Positions 1-8,472 of a stretch of DNA of 64,000 nucleotides are shown here, piece after piece. The stretch spans positions 193,106 through 257,105 of the forward strand of contig NZ_MOOY01000005.1 of the NCBI RefSeq assembly GCF_001931685.1, given 5' to 3'. The translations under genes and the position numbers were made by a program. Within the stretch, counting starts at the first letter, position 1; each line of letters begins with the position of its first letter. This DNA is from Pararhizobium arenae (lineage in GTDB: Bacteria > Pseudomonadota > Alphaproteobacteria > Rhizobiales > Rhizobiaceae). A model generated the notes under the pieces. The model searched no databases and was not told the origin of the DNA. It worked only from the letters and a program-made list of their open reading frames with translations.

Positions 1-697
1 CGATATCGGCGACCCAGCCGCCGGCTTCGCGGATCAGAAGAATGCCGGCTGCGAGGTCCCAGGGGTAGAGATCGCGTTCCCAGAAACCGTCGAATCGTCC
101 GGCGGCGACATAGGCGAGATCAAGTGCGGCCGAGCCCATGCGGCGAACGCCGGCAACTTCGCCCATGACGTGGCGCAGCTCGACGAGATAGGTGCCGTGG
201 TTGCTGTGGCCGAGATGCGGCGTGCCGGTGCCGATGACCGCATCCGACAGGTTCTTGCGGGCGGCCACACGCAGGCGGCGATCATTGAGGAAGGCGCCGC
301 CGCCGCGCTCGGCGGTGAAGAGTTCGTCGGTCGCCGGGTTCAGAATGACGGCGGCAACGATTTCGCCCTGCCGCTCCAGCGCGATCGAAATGGCGAAATG
401 CGGAATGCCGTGCAGGAAGTTGGTGGTACCGTCGAGCGGATCGACGATCCAGCGATGGGCGCCGTCGGTGCCGATGATCTCATCGCTTTCCTCGCCGAGG
501 AAGCCATAGGTCGGGCGGGCCTTCAAAAGCTCTTCGCGGATCAGCTTTTCGGCCTTGCGGTCAGCCTGCGAGACATAATCGCCCGGTCCTTTCAGCGAAA
601 CCTGCAGGTTCTGCACCTCGCCGAAATCGCGGGCCAGACCCTTGCCGGCCTTGAATGCGGCCTGAACCATGACATTGAGAAGAGCAGAACGGGCCAT
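1..697 (-). CDS. suhB: inositol monophosphatase family protein, 3' end cut by window edge
   Basis: The minus-strand gene starts at 697 with an ATG preceded by a GAAGGAAG ribosome binding site and runs off the left edge after 232 codons. The visible protein carries the inositol monophosphatase metal-binding signatures: GEES near residues 68-71, DPLDGTTN at 86-93 and WDLAAG at about 213-218, followed by the GG-V-x-D segment that normally closes the family about 30 residues before the C-terminus. The family is Mg2+-dependent, hydrolyses inositol-1-phosphate or related sugar phosphates, and SuhB members also act in rRNA transcription antitermination. Roughly 87 percent of a usual 266-residue protein is present. 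No missing catalytic residue is seen. The symbol is by family resemblance. Confidence 0.9.
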   Translation of the reverse strand, partial: MARSALLNVMVQAAFKAGKGLARDFGEVQNLQVSLKGPGDYVSQADRKAEKLIREELLKARPTYGFLGEESDEIIGTDGAHRWIVDPLDGTTNFLHGIPHFAISIALERQGEIVAAVILNPATDELFTAERGGGAFLNDRRLRVAARKNLSDAVIGTGTPHLGHSNHGTYLVELRHVMGEVAGVRRMGSAALDLAYVAAGRFDGFWERDLYPWDLAAGILLIREAGGWVADI

Positions 698-897
698 CTT
701 GGCTTCCTTCGGAACGGAAATGCCGGCCGCGCAAACGACCGGCAGAAAACATACTCTTTGAGCGCCCCATCGCAAGTCGATGCGGGCATACTCGCCTTAA
801 TCTTACGTCGGGATATCAACCTCGGATGACGTCATCTGGAGGTATCAGGCGTCGCCGGACCGTCGAAGGTTCATGACCCGAGGTCCACAGCATTGCC

Positions 898-924
898 GGT
901 TGGCTGACCCGTGATCAGCCGACC
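898..924 (-). terminator. weak hairpin downstream of the Sel1-repeat gene
   Basis: A 10-bp stem (GGTTGGCTGA paired with TCAGCCGACC, one wobble) with a 7-nt loop lies about 65 nt downstream of the Sel1-repeat gene. No U-tract follows on the minus strand, so an intrinsic terminator role is uncertain. The rest of the 698-988 gap shows nothing else recognisable. Confidence 0.25.
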
Positions 925-988
925 GGGCGCTTCAAGACCACAAAAGCGGTGAAACTTCAAGCCTTGCGATGAAAAAGCAGGCGAAAGC

Positions 989-2155
989 TCAAGAGGCGCG
1001 ATGTTTGTTGGCAGCATCGAGGGCTGCTTTCTGCTGGGCTTCCTCGAGTCCTAGATAAAAATCCTCAAGGGCCGGATCGGTGAGGCCGGCACGTCGCGAC
1101 AGAACATACCACTTGGCCGCCTCGACCGGGTTCGGCCGCGTGCCGATGGCATTGATATAGAGATGGGACAGCTTGTTCTGCGCCACGACATTGCCGCGCT
1201 CGGCGGCGCGGCGCATCCACTTGAAGCCCTCTTCGAGGTTGCGATCGCCGCCGATGCCGTCGACGAGCCAGATGGCCAGATCGAGCTGGGCGGTGTCGTA
1301 GCCGGCCATTGCGGCGCGCGCCAGCCACTGGCGGGCCGTTTCGCGCTTGCTTTCCTCGATGCCATCGACATTGAAGTAGATCTGCGACAGCGCATACTGC
1401 GCATCGGCAATGCCCTGCTCGGCGGATTTTTCGTAATAGGGCTGGGCGGCCTTCAAGCCCTTCGGCCCGGGATTGTCGGCAACGAGGATCTGGCCATAGT
1501 TGAACTGCGCCAGGGCATTTCCCGCATCGGCAGCCTTCTTCATCAGTTCTTCGGAGCGTTTGCGATCGCGCGGAACGTCGCGGCCCTCCATCAGGATCAG
1601 CGCGTATTTGAACATCGCCGAGGGATTGCCGGCATTGGCGGCCTGCTCATACCAGAAGGCAGCATCCTTGGTGTTTTTGGCGACACCCAGCCCTTGCGAG
1701 AAGATTTCGGCAACCAGCGTCTGAGCTGCGGCGTCCCCAAGCTGCGCCTTGGGCAGGGCGATCTCGAGTGCCGTCAGATAATAGCCGCGCTGGAAGGCGC
1801 CGTAGGCATCGTCCGGCTTGCCGTCGAACGGCTTTTCGGCCGGCAAGGCCGGCAGCATTGCCCCCATGCGGTCGAAGACACCGACGCCGGCGGAAGGGGC
1901 GACCGGCTTTTCGGCTTTCGTCTCGACCTTCTTTGCGGCGATCGGAGGCTGGAGCGGCGGCACTTCGTTTTCCGGCAGGGCCGCACCGTTGAACGGCGTG
2001 ATGCGCCCGCGCTTCGCAGCCGGGCCTTCGTCGATGTCCTGATCGACGCCCGGCAGGTCTTCCTGAGCGGAAGCTGTAGAATGCATGCCGATGGCCGAAC
2101 CAAGGGTCAGGCTGAGGCAGAGCACACCGGCGATCAGGTGGGGACGGTTTGACAT
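989..2155 (-). CDS. exported Sel1-like repeat (TPR family) protein
   Basis: The 388-residue protein has an N-terminal signal peptide (hydrophobic residues 8-24, cleavage near ASA-QE at about 30). A Pro/Lys-rich low-complexity stretch covers about 40-95. From about residue 115 to 370 there is an array of Sel1-like repeats with the recurring A-x-x-G-x-x-x-A pattern (GDAAAQTLVAEIF, GNPSAMFKYALIL, GNALAQFNYGQIL, GIADAQYALSQIY, GYDTAQLDLAIWL, GNVVAQNKLSHLY). Such repeats form helical scaffolds for protein-protein contacts. In rhizobia, exported Sel1 proteins of this kind are often tied to exopolysaccharide or envelope regulation, but nothing here fixes a partner. It sits 9 nt downstream of the ThiE-like gene on the same strand, so the two are probably cotranscribed. 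Confidence 0.85.
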   Translation of the reverse strand: MSNRPHLIAGVLCLSLTLGSAIGMHSTASAQEDLPGVDQDIDEGPAAKRGRITPFNGAALPENEVPPLQPPIAAKKVETKAEKPVAPSAGVGVFDRMGAMLPALPAEKPFDGKPDDAYGAFQRGYYLTALEIALPKAQLGDAAAQTLVAEIFSQGLGVAKNTKDAAFWYEQAANAGNPSAMFKYALILMEGRDVPRDRKRSEELMKKAADAGNALAQFNYGQILVADNPGPKGLKAAQPYYEKSAEQGIADAQYALSQIYFNVDGIEESKRETARQWLARAAMAGYDTAQLDLAIWLVDGIGGDRNLEEGFKWMRRAAERGNVVAQNKLSHLYINAIGTRPNPVEAAKWYVLSRRAGLTDPALEDFYLGLEEAQQKAALDAANKHRAS

Positions 2156-2164
2156 GGAATGGTC

Positions 2165-2818
2165 TTAATCTTCAAACCGTGGCGCTTTTTCGTCAAGAAG
2201 CGCATTCACCTGCGAAACGATGGAAGCGGCCTGTCCGGGCTCGCCGAACACGGCAAGCCGCAGGGCGACGAATTCCGCACCGGTTTCGGCCACGGCAAGG
2301 GCTGAGGCAGGATCCGTGCCGCCCATGACGATGGCCGGAATTTCCACCATGGACGCCCACCATTCGCCGAGCGCGAGGTTCTTCGGATGCGCTTCCGGCT
2401 TGATGTCGCCATCCAGCTTGCCGAAGAAGATATAGTCGGGGCGCACCTCGCCCATTTCCAGTGCGTGGTGGCGATCGGCAGCATTACCGCCGCCGACGAT
2501 CAGCTTCGGGGTGAATTTTTCAACCGCCTCGGCCAGTGTTTCGGCATTGCCGGTCACATGCAGGCCGTCGGCCTTCGCCCGGCCGGCCACGCGGCTGTCG
2601 CCGGCAATGAGCGCTGCTGCGCCGGCGCTCTGGATGACCGGAACGAGCGCTTCCGCGTGCTTCTGGAAGGCGTTCTCGTCCAGACCGTATTGCGGCAGGA
2701 TGACGGAGGCGACATCGCCGCCGCGCAACGCGTCTCCGATGATGACAGCGCAGTCCTTTGCGTCGGCCATATCCGGCGCGATGAGAACAAGCCGGCAGCG
2801 GTTGTCTGAATTGCTCAT
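2165..2818 (-). CDS. ThiE-like thiamine phosphate synthase/TenI superfamily protein
   Basis: The 217-residue protein resembles the TMP-TENI TIM-barrel superfamily: a start LVLIAPDM, an IAGDSRVAGRAKADGLHV segment, IVGGG after the middle, DYIFFGK and a closing IVMGGTDP...GAEFVALRLAVF. In true ThiE these loops bind hydroxymethylpyrimidine pyrophosphate and thiazole phosphate. Several canonical ThiE residues, including the tight phosphate-binding loop, are not obvious, so this is likely a divergent rhizobial paralogue rather than the main thiamine synthase. The start at 2818 follows a GGAG-type site (CAAGGAGCAGATACC on the minus strand). It is the first gene of a probable two-gene unit with the Sel1 gene. 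Confidence 0.7.
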   Translation of the reverse strand: MSNSDNRCRLVLIAPDMADAKDCAVIIGDALRGGDVASVILPQYGLDENAFQKHAEALVPVIQSAGAAALIAGDSRVAGRAKADGLHVTGNAETLAEAVEKFTPKLIVGGGNAADRHHALEMGEVRPDYIFFGKLDGDIKPEAHPKNLALGEWWASMVEIPAIVMGGTDPASALAVAETGAEFVALRLAVFGEPGQAASIVSQVNALLDEKAPRFED

Positions 2819-2915
2819 GGTATCTGCTCCTTGAGGGGACGCAGATCGCGGGCCCTACTCGATTTCATTTTGGAAAAGCGATAGACCGAGCGGGCAAAAG
2901 GATCAACTGACACGC

Positions 2916-3695
2916 ATGCTTCCCGATTTCGATTTCTATATGATCGCCATCCCCGCGGTTCTTCTGGTTGGCTTCGCAAAAGGCGGCATGGGGGAGGCGT
3001 TGTCGCTGATGGGCGTGCCGCTGATGTCGCTTGTCGTACCGCCGGTCGAGGCCGCGGCCCTGCTCCTGCCGATCCTCATTGCCATGGATCTCGTGTCTTT
3101 GTGGATGTGGCGTCAGCACGGCGACGGCAAGACGCTGCGCATCCTCCTGCCGGGCGCGATGCTCGGCATCGTCGTAGGCTGGGCAACGGCCGCCTATGTC
3201 CAGCGCGACGCGCTGCGCCTGATTATCGGCGTCATCGTTGTTCTCTTCGTGTTGCGCTATGCCTACAATCTCTGGCGCGCGCGGCGCGGCGTGGTCATTG
3301 CCGCGAAGCCCCAGAGAAAAGGGCCGGCCACGATCCTCGGCGCATTTGCCGGCTACGGCAGTTTCGTCGCCCATGCCGGCGGGCCGCCTTTCCAGATCTA
3401 TACCCTGCCGCTGCAGTTGCCGCCGAAGGAATACACGGGAACGATCGTCCGCTTCTTTGCCATCCTGAACGTGGTGAAGCTCGTCCCGTATTTCGCCCTG
3501 GGACAGCTTGATTTCAGCAACCTGAAGACATCCGTCACCCTGTTTCCGCCGGCCATGCTGGCGACGGTTGCCGGAGCATGGATGGTCAAGCGCATGCGAC
3601 CGCAGGTTTTCTACCCTTTCATGTACACGATGGCCTTTCTCGCGGGCACGAAGCTTGTTTATGACGGCGTGCAGGCGCTGTTTGCCGGAAGCTGA
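2916..3695 (+). CDS. TSUP family (TauE/SafE) membrane transporter
   Basis: The 259-residue polytopic membrane protein has about seven to eight hydrophobic segments. It opens with PAVLLVGFAKGGMGEALSLMGVPLMSLV, the typical first TSUP repeat, and repeats the theme at about residue 150 (GAFAGYGSFVAHAGGPPFQIYTLP). TSUP/TauE/SafE proteins are predicted anion permeases handling sulfite, sulfoacetate or other organosulfur compounds. The substrate cannot be read from the sequence. It is divergent from the ThiE-like gene and stands alone. The ATG at 2916 has an AGGA about 15 nt upstream. Confidence 0.85.
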   Translation: MLPDFDFYMIAIPAVLLVGFAKGGMGEALSLMGVPLMSLVVPPVEAAALLLPILIAMDLVSLWMWRQHGDGKTLRILLPGAMLGIVVGWATAAYVQRDALRLIIGVIVVLFVLRYAYNLWRARRGVVIAAKPQRKGPATILGAFAGYGSFVAHAGGPPFQIYTLPLQLPPKEYTGTIVRFFAILNVVKLVPYFALGQLDFSNLKTSVTLFPPAMLATVAGAWMVKRMRPQVFYPFMYTMAFLAGTKLVYDGVQALFAGS

Positions 3696-3826
3696 CGCCC
3701 AGCGCGCCACGTCCCAGCCGCGCCTTGAAAAATATGCGCCTTCATGAATTGCTGCGATTGCGAAATTATGACCTTGCAACGCACAATTTGCTTGCCGGAT
3801 TTCCGGATTTCACTTAGCTTTCCCTC

Positions 3827-4087
3827 ATGTCAAACGCTGATCCCTTCGATGCAATTTCCGATCCAAACCGGCGGCATCTGCTGGAGGAGCTCCGGCGTGC
3901 ACCGCGAACCGTCAATGAACTTGCGGAGGGGTTGCCGATCAGCCGCCCGGCAGTGTCCCAGCATCTGAAAGCATTGCTGGATTCCAATCTCGTATCGGTG
4001 TCGGCCAGCGGTACCAAGCGCATCTATGCCATCAACCGGCCGGGCTTCGACCGGGTCAATCTGTGGCTCGACCAGTTCTGGTCCTGA
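3827..4087 (+). CDS. small ArsR-family winged-helix regulator
   Basis: An 86-residue one-domain DNA-binding protein. DPNRRHLLEELRRAPRTVNELAEGLPISRPAVSQHLKALLDSNLVSV fits the ArsR winged helix-turn-helix: recognition helix SRPAVSQHLKAL at about 45-57, then a wing with a Tyr-containing strand. No Cys pair for metal sensing is seen, so the usual ArsR metal-sensing mode is unlikely. It resembles the autorepressor class often found next to SRPBCC/AHSA1 genes, but no such partner is adjacent here. No Shine-Dalgarno is visible before the ATG at 3827 (AGCTTTCCCTC), so a leaderless or weakly initiated mRNA is possible. Confidence 0.85.
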   Translation: MSNADPFDAISDPNRRHLLEELRRAPRTVNELAEGLPISRPAVSQHLKALLDSNLVSVSASGTKRIYAINRPGFDRVNLWLDQFWS

Positions 4088-4096
4088 AAACGCAAA

Positions 4097-4130
4097 CCGC
4101 CCGAAGCGAGGGCTCCGGGCGGCGTCTTTT
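4097..4130 (+). terminator. Rho-independent terminator after the ArsR gene
   Basis: An 11-bp stem (4097-4107 with 4112-4122, one mismatch) with a 4-nt loop, followed by GTCTTTT. It lies 10 nt past the ArsR stop codon and separates it from the convergent DUF465 gene. Confidence 0.75.
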
Positions 4131-4147
4131 CGTTAATCTCAGATCGG

Positions 4148-4321
4148 TTAATGGGACGAGCTACGCAGCTTCTCAATCTCATCCTTCAAGCGCAACTTGC
4201 GCCGCTTGATATCGGCAATGTCCTGGTCCCTCGTGGAGGGCTGAATGAGCGCTGAGTGGAGCTCCTGCTCCAGTGCGCCATGTTTTTTCTCAAGCGTTGC
4301 AAGATGAGCCTCAATGGTCAT
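4148..4321 (-). CDS. DUF465/YdcH-like small coiled-coil protein
   Basis: A 57-residue protein starting at MTIEAHL. I chose the start at 4321 because GGAAGGGA lies 6-10 nt upstream; an in-frame start exists nine codons earlier with no clear site. The composition is almost entirely charged helix, with LEKKHGALEQELH and the family-typical IADIKRRKLRLKDEIEKLR near the C-terminus. DUF465 proteins (E. coli YdcH/YfbU-like) form short coiled coils of unknown function. It is divergent from a second DUF465 gene at 4535-4738, so the locus holds a back-to-back paralogous pair. Confidence 0.85.
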   Translation of the reverse strand: MTIEAHLATLEKKHGALEQELHSALIQPSTRDQDIADIKRRKLRLKDEIEKLRSSSH

Positions 4322-4534
4322 GTGGCAGTCCCTTCCGTTAGCTTGCACCCGATCTTTTGAGAGCCGGGTGTTCCAGGTTTAACACGCGAAGTGTGCCATG
4401 CTATTTTTCATTTGTCGAAGGCGAAATCGTGACGAAGGATAACTTCCCGTTACCGACCATTTTGTGCTAGAGCGACGAAAATTGACGCGAGTGGCGGACA
4501 AACCGCCACCGCAGTCGCCGACGGGGACAAGTGA

Positions 4535-4738
4535 ATGCCAGATCAGGATCAGGCCGAACTCAGACTGGGCGTAGCACGGCTGAGGCAGGAGCATGAAGAT
4601 TATGACGTGGCGATCAACGCCATGATTCAGACCGGCTGCGATGCGCTTCGCATCCAGCGGATGAAGAAGAAGAAGCTGGTCATCAAGGACAAGATCTCCA
4701 AGATGGAAGACCAGATCATCCCCGATATCATTGCCTGA
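4535..4738 (+). CDS. DUF465/YdcH-like small coiled-coil protein
   Basis: A 67-residue charged helical protein with the DUF465 end signature IQRMKKKKLVIKDKISKMEDQIIPDIIA, about 10 residues longer than its divergent neighbour and with a different N-terminal half (LRQEHEDYDVAINAMIQTGCDALRI). It begins 12 nt upstream of purE and is likely cotranscribed with purEK, an arrangement I recall from other rhizobia. Function unknown. Confidence 0.85.
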   Translation: MPDQDQAELRLGVARLRQEHEDYDVAINAMIQTGCDALRIQRMKKKKLVIKDKISKMEDQIIPDIIA

Positions 4739-4750
4739 GGAATCGACGCC

Positions 4751-5251
4751 TTGACCAAAGACGCGACCCCGCCCGTCGCCATCATCATGGGCAGCCAGTC
4801 CGACTGGGAAACCATGAAGAACGCCGCCGATACGCTTGATGCGCTGGACATCGCCTATGAGGCGCGCATCGTGTCCGCCCATCGGACGCCGGACCGGCTC
4901 GTGAGCTTTGCAAAGGGCGCGCGCGACGAGGGGTTCAAGGTCATCATCGCCGGCGCCGGCGGTGCCGCTCATCTGCCGGGCATGGCGGCTGCCATGACCC
5001 CGCTGCCGGTCTTCGGTGTGCCCGTCCAGTCCAAGGCGCTTTCCGGTCAGGACAGCCTGCTGTCCATCGTGCAGATGCCGGCCGGCATTCCCGTCGGCAC
5101 GCTGGCCATCGGCCGCGCCGGCGCCGTCAATGCCGCGCTGCTCGCTGCTGCCGTTCTTGCGCTCTACGATCCGGAGCTTGCCGGTCGGCTTGACGACTGG
5201 CGCGAGGCGCAGTCGGCATCGGTCGCCGAATATCCGGTCGATCAGGCATGA
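4751..5251 (+). CDS. purE: N5-carboxyaminoimidazole ribonucleotide mutase
   Basis: A 166-residue class I PurE that converts N5-CAIR to CAIR in de novo purine synthesis. The family landmarks are in place: [12 protein letters not shown] at about 11-22, with the phosphate-binding Ser-Asp, SAHRTPDR with the catalytic His at about 42-49, [11 protein letters not shown] at about 68-78, and [27 protein letters not shown] in the core. The start is TTG at 4751 with GAGGAAT about 10 nt upstream. The stop overlaps the purK start by four bases (ATGA), indicating translational coupling. Confidence 0.97.
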   Translation: MTKDATPPVAIIMGSQSDWETMKNAADTLDALDIAYEARIVSAHRTPDRLVSFAKGARDEGFKVIIAGAGGAAHLPGMAAAMTPLPVFGVPVQSKALSGQDSLLSIVQMPAGIPVGTLAIGRAGAVNAALLAAAVLALYDPELAGRLDDWREAQSASVAEYPVDQA

Positions 5252-6297
5252 AGACCATCGGCATCATCGGTGGCGGCCAGCTCGGCCGCATGCTGGCCAT
5301 GGCCGCCGCGCGTCTCAATTTTCGCACCGTGATCCTCGAGCCGCAGGCGGATTGCCCGGCGGCGCAGGTGGCAAACGACCAGATCGTTGCCGCCTATGAC
5401 GATGAGGCCGCGCTCGCGCAGCTTGCGGGCGCTTGCGACATCATCACCTATGAATTCGAAAACGTGCCGGTTGCCGCCGCAACGCTTCTTGCTCGTTCAA
5501 AGCCGGTTTATCCGCCACCGAAGGCGCTGGAAGTCGCGCAGGACCGGGTGACGGAAAAGCGCTTTCTCAACGAGAGCGGCATCGAGACGGCAAAGTTCCA
5601 CGTCATCGACAGCCAGGCCGATCTCGATGCCGGGCTTGCCGATTTCGGCGGCAAGGGCGTCCTGAAAACCCGGCGTCTCGGCTATGACGGCAAGGGCCAG
5701 CGCGTCTTCAACGGCGATAGCCCCGCCGGTGCCTTCGCCGCACTCGGGGGCGTACCGATGATTCTCGAAAGCTTCGTGCCCTTCGTGCGCGAAATCTCGG
5801 TCATTGCCGCCCGCGGCCAGGATGGGGCCATTGCCTGTTTCGATCCGGCCGAAAATGTTCATCGCAACGGCATTCTCCACACGTCGACGGTTCCAGCCGC
5901 CATTTCCGGAGAAACGGGAACCGCTGCGAAGGCAGCCGCCAAGGCGATTCTTGAGGCGTTGGATTATGTCGGCGTCATCGGCGTCGAGTTCTTTGTGACG
6001 GCAGACGGTGGGCTGATCGCCAACGAGATCGCTCCGCGCGTGCACAATTCCGGCCACTGGACGGAAGCGGCCTGCGTGGTCTCGCAATTCGAACAGCATA
6101 TCCGCGCCGTTGCCGGCCTTTCACTGTCGGATGGCGCGCGCCACTCCGATTGCGTGATGCAAAACCTGATCGGCGACGATATCGACGATGTGCCGGAATG
6201 GCTGGCAAAACCGTCGACGCTTGTCCATCTCTATGGCAAGAACGAAGCCCGTCCTGGCCGCAAAATGGGCCATGTCACCTGGCTCACGAGAGCCTGA
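5248..6297 (+). CDS. purK: N5-carboxyaminoimidazole ribonucleotide synthase
   Basis: A 349-residue ATP-grasp enzyme that makes N5-CAIR from AIR, bicarbonate and ATP, feeding PurE. It opens with [17 protein letters not shown]. It has the AIR-site segment ITYEFENVP and the ATP-grasp region [12 protein letters not shown], and ends with the metal-binding [13 protein letters not shown]...[10 protein letters not shown] block. Length is normal. Translationally coupled to purE through ATGA. Confidence 0.97.
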   Translation: MKTIGIIGGGQLGRMLAMAAARLNFRTVILEPQADCPAAQVANDQIVAAYDDEAALAQLAGACDIITYEFENVPVAAATLLARSKPVYPPPKALEVAQDRVTEKRFLNESGIETAKFHVIDSQADLDAGLADFGGKGVLKTRRLGYDGKGQRVFNGDSPAGAFAALGGVPMILESFVPFVREISVIAARGQDGAIACFDPAENVHRNGILHTSTVPAAISGETGTAAKAAAKAILEALDYVGVIGVEFFVTADGGLIANEIAPRVHNSGHWTEAACVVSQFEQHIRAVAGLSLSDGARHSDCVMQNLIGDDIDDVPEWLAKPSTLVHLYGKNEARPGRKMGHVTWLTRA

Positions 6298-6387
6298 AAG
6301 CCACAGAAAAGCCGGTCGAACAGATGAAAACCGGCTCATCGCGGTTGACAATTTTCCGCCCTCGGGTTACTTGCCTGCCAACCTAAG

Positions 6388-6424
6388 AGCGCACCCGTCC
6401 TTATCGGCCTGTCGGTGCGCTTTT
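6388..6424 (+). terminator. stem-loop with T run between purK and rpmJ
   Basis: An 8-bp perfect stem (AGCGCACC with GGTGCGCT), an 18-nt loop and a TTTT tail. It most simply ends purEK transcription. A TTGACA hexamer lies just upstream at 6345-6350 with only a poor -10 (TACTTG at 6368-6373). If that promoter is real, the hairpin would sit in the leader of the L36 gene and act as an attenuator. Confidence 0.6.
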
Positions 6425-6439
6425 GATTGTTAAAGACCC

Positions 6440-6453
6440 GGGAACGTGTTCCC
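6440..6453. promoter_or_regulatory. perfect GGGAAC-N2-GTTCCC dyad upstream of rpmJ
   Basis: A 14-bp palindrome (GGGAACGTGTTCCC) centred 28 nt upstream of the L36 start. It could be an operator or a short RNA hairpin near the ribosome binding region. No regulator is assigned. In enterobacteria the YkgO-type L36 paralogue is Zur-controlled, but this dyad does not resemble the Zur boxes I know. Confidence 0.35.
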
Positions 6454-6474
6454 CCGAAACTGCGGATCAGAAAA

Positions 6475-6600
6475 ATGAAGATCAAAAATTCGCTCAAGTC
6501 GCTGAAGGCTCGTCACCGCGAAAACCGTCTGGTTCGCCGCAAGGGCCGTATCTACATCATCAACAAGCTGAACCCGCGCTTTAAGGCTCGTCAGGGCTGA
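6475..6600 (+). CDS. rpmJ: 50S ribosomal protein L36, short zinc-independent type
   Basis: A 41-residue gene: [20 protein letters not shown], then [21 protein letters not shown]. The basic composition and the SLKxxK-x-R...VRRKGRxYVI-N-x-xPRFKxRQG pattern identify L36. The Cys/His positions that bind zinc in the canonical form are absent, so this is the YkgO-like C-minus type standard in alphaproteobacteria. L36 is the last small protein added to the 50S subunit near the peptidyl transferase base. The gene stands alone between purK and a TPR gene. Confidence 0.95.
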   Translation: MKIKNSLKSLKARHRENRLVRRKGRIYIINKLNPRFKARQG

Positions 6601-6651
6601 TTGATGTTTCCTGCCGGAGGTATCTCCGGCGGAACGAGCGGGCATGCGGAC

Positions 6652-6690
6652 AGGCGCGGGGCATCTTTGCCGATCCCGGCGCCTTATTCG
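6652..6690 (+). terminator. hairpin downstream of rpmJ
   Basis: AGGCGCGGG pairs with CCCGGCGCCT (one bulged C), followed by TTATTCGTTTGTT. A second GCCGGAG/CTCCGGC hairpin at 6614-6631 lies between this one and the stop codon. Together they likely terminate rpmJ transcription. Confidence 0.5.
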
Positions 6691-6726
6691 TTTGTTGATA
6701 CCATAAATTTGATTTGAACTTCGGTC

Positions 6727-7356
6727 ATGGCGCGATACCCTTTCGTCATGGCTAAAAGCATGTCTTCATATCTCTTCCTCGTTCTCGCCGTTCTTGTCGC
6801 GCCGACCCTTCCTGCCGCGCGCGCTGCCGATACGGCGACAACGCCCGCAGCCGCATCTGCGGAGCTGCCCACACAGAAGCAGCGCCTCGATACGCTTTTC
6901 TCCGAGTTGAAGAAAACCGGCGATTCGGACAAAGCAAAGGATGTCGCCGACCGCATCCGTACGGAGTGGCAGGATTCCGGCAGCGCCTCCGTCAATCTGC
7001 TGATGCAATGGGCGGCGAAGGCGACCGAAACCAACAAGCGGTCGGTCGCGCTCGATCTTTACGATCAGGCGATCGCGCTCGCCCCCGATTACGTGGAAGG
7101 CTGGAACCAGCGGGCCACGCTGCACTATCAGATGGGCAACTATCGCAAGTCGATGTCGGATATCAACCATGTACTGGCGCTGGAGCCGCGCCATTTCGGT
7201 GCTTTGGCGGGCATGGCGGCAATTCTTTCCGCCGCAGGCAAGGATGAACTGGCCCTGCGGGCCTGGGAGGAGTTTCTGACGGTGTACCCGGCCGATCGCA
7301 AGGCGCAGGAGCAGTTCGGCGAGATCGAGGAAAAGCTTGCCGGCAACCGGACCTGA
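6727..7356 (+). CDS. exported TPR protein
   Basis: A 209-residue protein with a signal peptide (hydrophobic core SSYLFLVLAVLVAPTL, cleavage near ARA-AD at about 34). At least two tetratricopeptide repeats follow: SVALDLYDQAIALAPDYVEGWNQRATLHYQMGNYRKSMSDINHVLALEP and the helix after it. Three in-frame ATGs (6727, 6748, 6760) can serve as starts; the signal peptide is retained from any of them. It is probably periplasmic and mediates protein contacts. Its 3' end overlaps the longest form of the next gene, suggesting a two-gene operon with the alpha/beta hydrolase. Confidence 0.85.
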   Translation: MARYPFVMAKSMSSYLFLVLAVLVAPTLPAARAADTATTPAAASAELPTQKQRLDTLFSELKKTGDSDKAKDVADRIRTEWQDSGSASVNLLMQWAAKATETNKRSVALDLYDQAIALAPDYVEGWNQRATLHYQMGNYRKSMSDINHVLALEPRHFGALAGMAAILSAAGKDELALRAWEEFLTVYPADRKAQEQFGEIEEKLAGNRT

Positions 7357-7393
7357 CATCGTTGAGACGCCCGGTCATTCCAACATATTCGCA

Positions 7394-8422
7394 ATGGTGC
7401 TTCGTCTTCTGGCGCGTCTGATGCTGCTTTTGTCTTCTCTCGCTCTTCTCGTCATCGCCACGGGCTATGGATACAGCGCCTACCAGTCCGGTCTCTTCGA
7501 GGGACGCCGGAAGAATGAGGGCGAGCTGATCGATGTGGGCGGTTTCCGCATGAACAGCGTTCATGTGCCCCGTCCCGCCACCGCCGATCTGCCGCCCATC
7601 GTTTTCATCCATGGCGCCAGCGGCAGTTTGCTGGATCCGCTTCATGCGTTTTTAGAACCCCTTTCCGGCCGGGCGGAGATGTTGTTTCTCGATCGGCCCG
7701 GTCTGGGTTACTCCGAGCGGGGAGGGCCGGAAAATGCCTTTCCGGACGGGCAGGCGCGCGCCATTGCGACGCTCATGGAAAAGCGCGGCATCGGGAAAGC
7801 GATCATCGTCAGCCACTCCTTCGGCGGCGCGATCGCGGCCAGTTTCGCACTTTATCATCCTGAAAAGGTAGAGGCGATGCTCTTTCTCGCCCCGGCGACA
7901 CACCCATGGCCAGGGGGCCTCGACTGGTACTACGGCATCACGCGGATGCCGTTCGTCGGCTGGTGGTTCTCAAGGCTCATCGCCGCGCCGGTCGGAAGTC
8001 TGCTGCTAGAAAAAGGCGTCGGGTCCGTCTTCGCACCCAATGAGGTTCCTGCCGATTATATCGAGGAGACGAATACGTTTCTCGCCCTGCGCCCGGCCGC
8101 GTTTCGCAACAACGCCACCGATGTCGCCAATCTGTTCGACTACGTGACGCGCGTTGCGCCGCGTTATCGGGAGATCGAGGCGCCAACGATCATCCTGACC
8201 GGCGATCGCGACGGCGTCGTCTACGCCCATATCCACTCGAAGCAGCTTCACGAGGCGATCGCCGGATCGCGCTTGATCACCGTGCATAATCTTGGCCACA
8301 AGCCCGACTATGTGGCGACCGATCTTGCGGTCGCGGCCATCGAGACGCTCGCTGGAAAGCCGCGCGATCTCGATGCGGCCACCCGCGCGGTGGAGGCGCG
8401 GATCGCCGGCGACGGTCAATAA
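7394..8422 (+). CDS. membrane-anchored alpha/beta hydrolase
   Basis: A serine hydrolase of about 342 residues. An N-terminal hydrophobic helix (LLARLMLLLSSLALLVIATGYGYSAY) should anchor it in the inner membrane. The fold signatures are clear: oxyanion strand IVFIHGASGS, nucleophile elbow VSHSFGGAIAA, acid in ILTGDRDGVV and a final His in NLGHKPDYV. Its substrate is not evident. I give the ATG at 7394; an in-frame TTG at 7337, with GAGGAAAA upstream, would add 19 residues and overlap the TPR gene. The alternative start does not change the fold. Confidence 0.88.
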   Translation: MVLRLLARLMLLLSSLALLVIATGYGYSAYQSGLFEGRRKNEGELIDVGGFRMNSVHVPRPATADLPPIVFIHGASGSLLDPLHAFLEPLSGRAEMLFLDRPGLGYSERGGPENAFPDGQARAIATLMEKRGIGKAIIVSHSFGGAIAASFALYHPEKVEAMLFLAPATHPWPGGLDWYYGITRMPFVGWWFSRLIAAPVGSLLLEKGVGSVFAPNEVPADYIEETNTFLALRPAAFRNNATDVANLFDYVTRVAPRYREIEAPTIILTGDRDGVVYAHIHSKQLHEAIAGSRLITVHNLGHKPDYVATDLAVAAIETLAGKPRDLDAATRAVEARIAGDGQ

Positions 8423-8450
8423 AAAGCCGGCCGCTTCGACAGCGGCCGGC
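8421..8450. terminator. bidirectional terminator between the hydrolase and pyk
   Basis: A 10-bp perfect stem (GCCGGCCGCT/AGCGGCCGGC, loop TCGAC). On the minus strand it is followed by TTTTT (the AAAAA at 8421-8425), so it mainly serves pyk. It lies between convergent genes. Confidence 0.75.
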
Positions 8451-8472
8451 CTCGTCATTCCATGAGCCGCAA

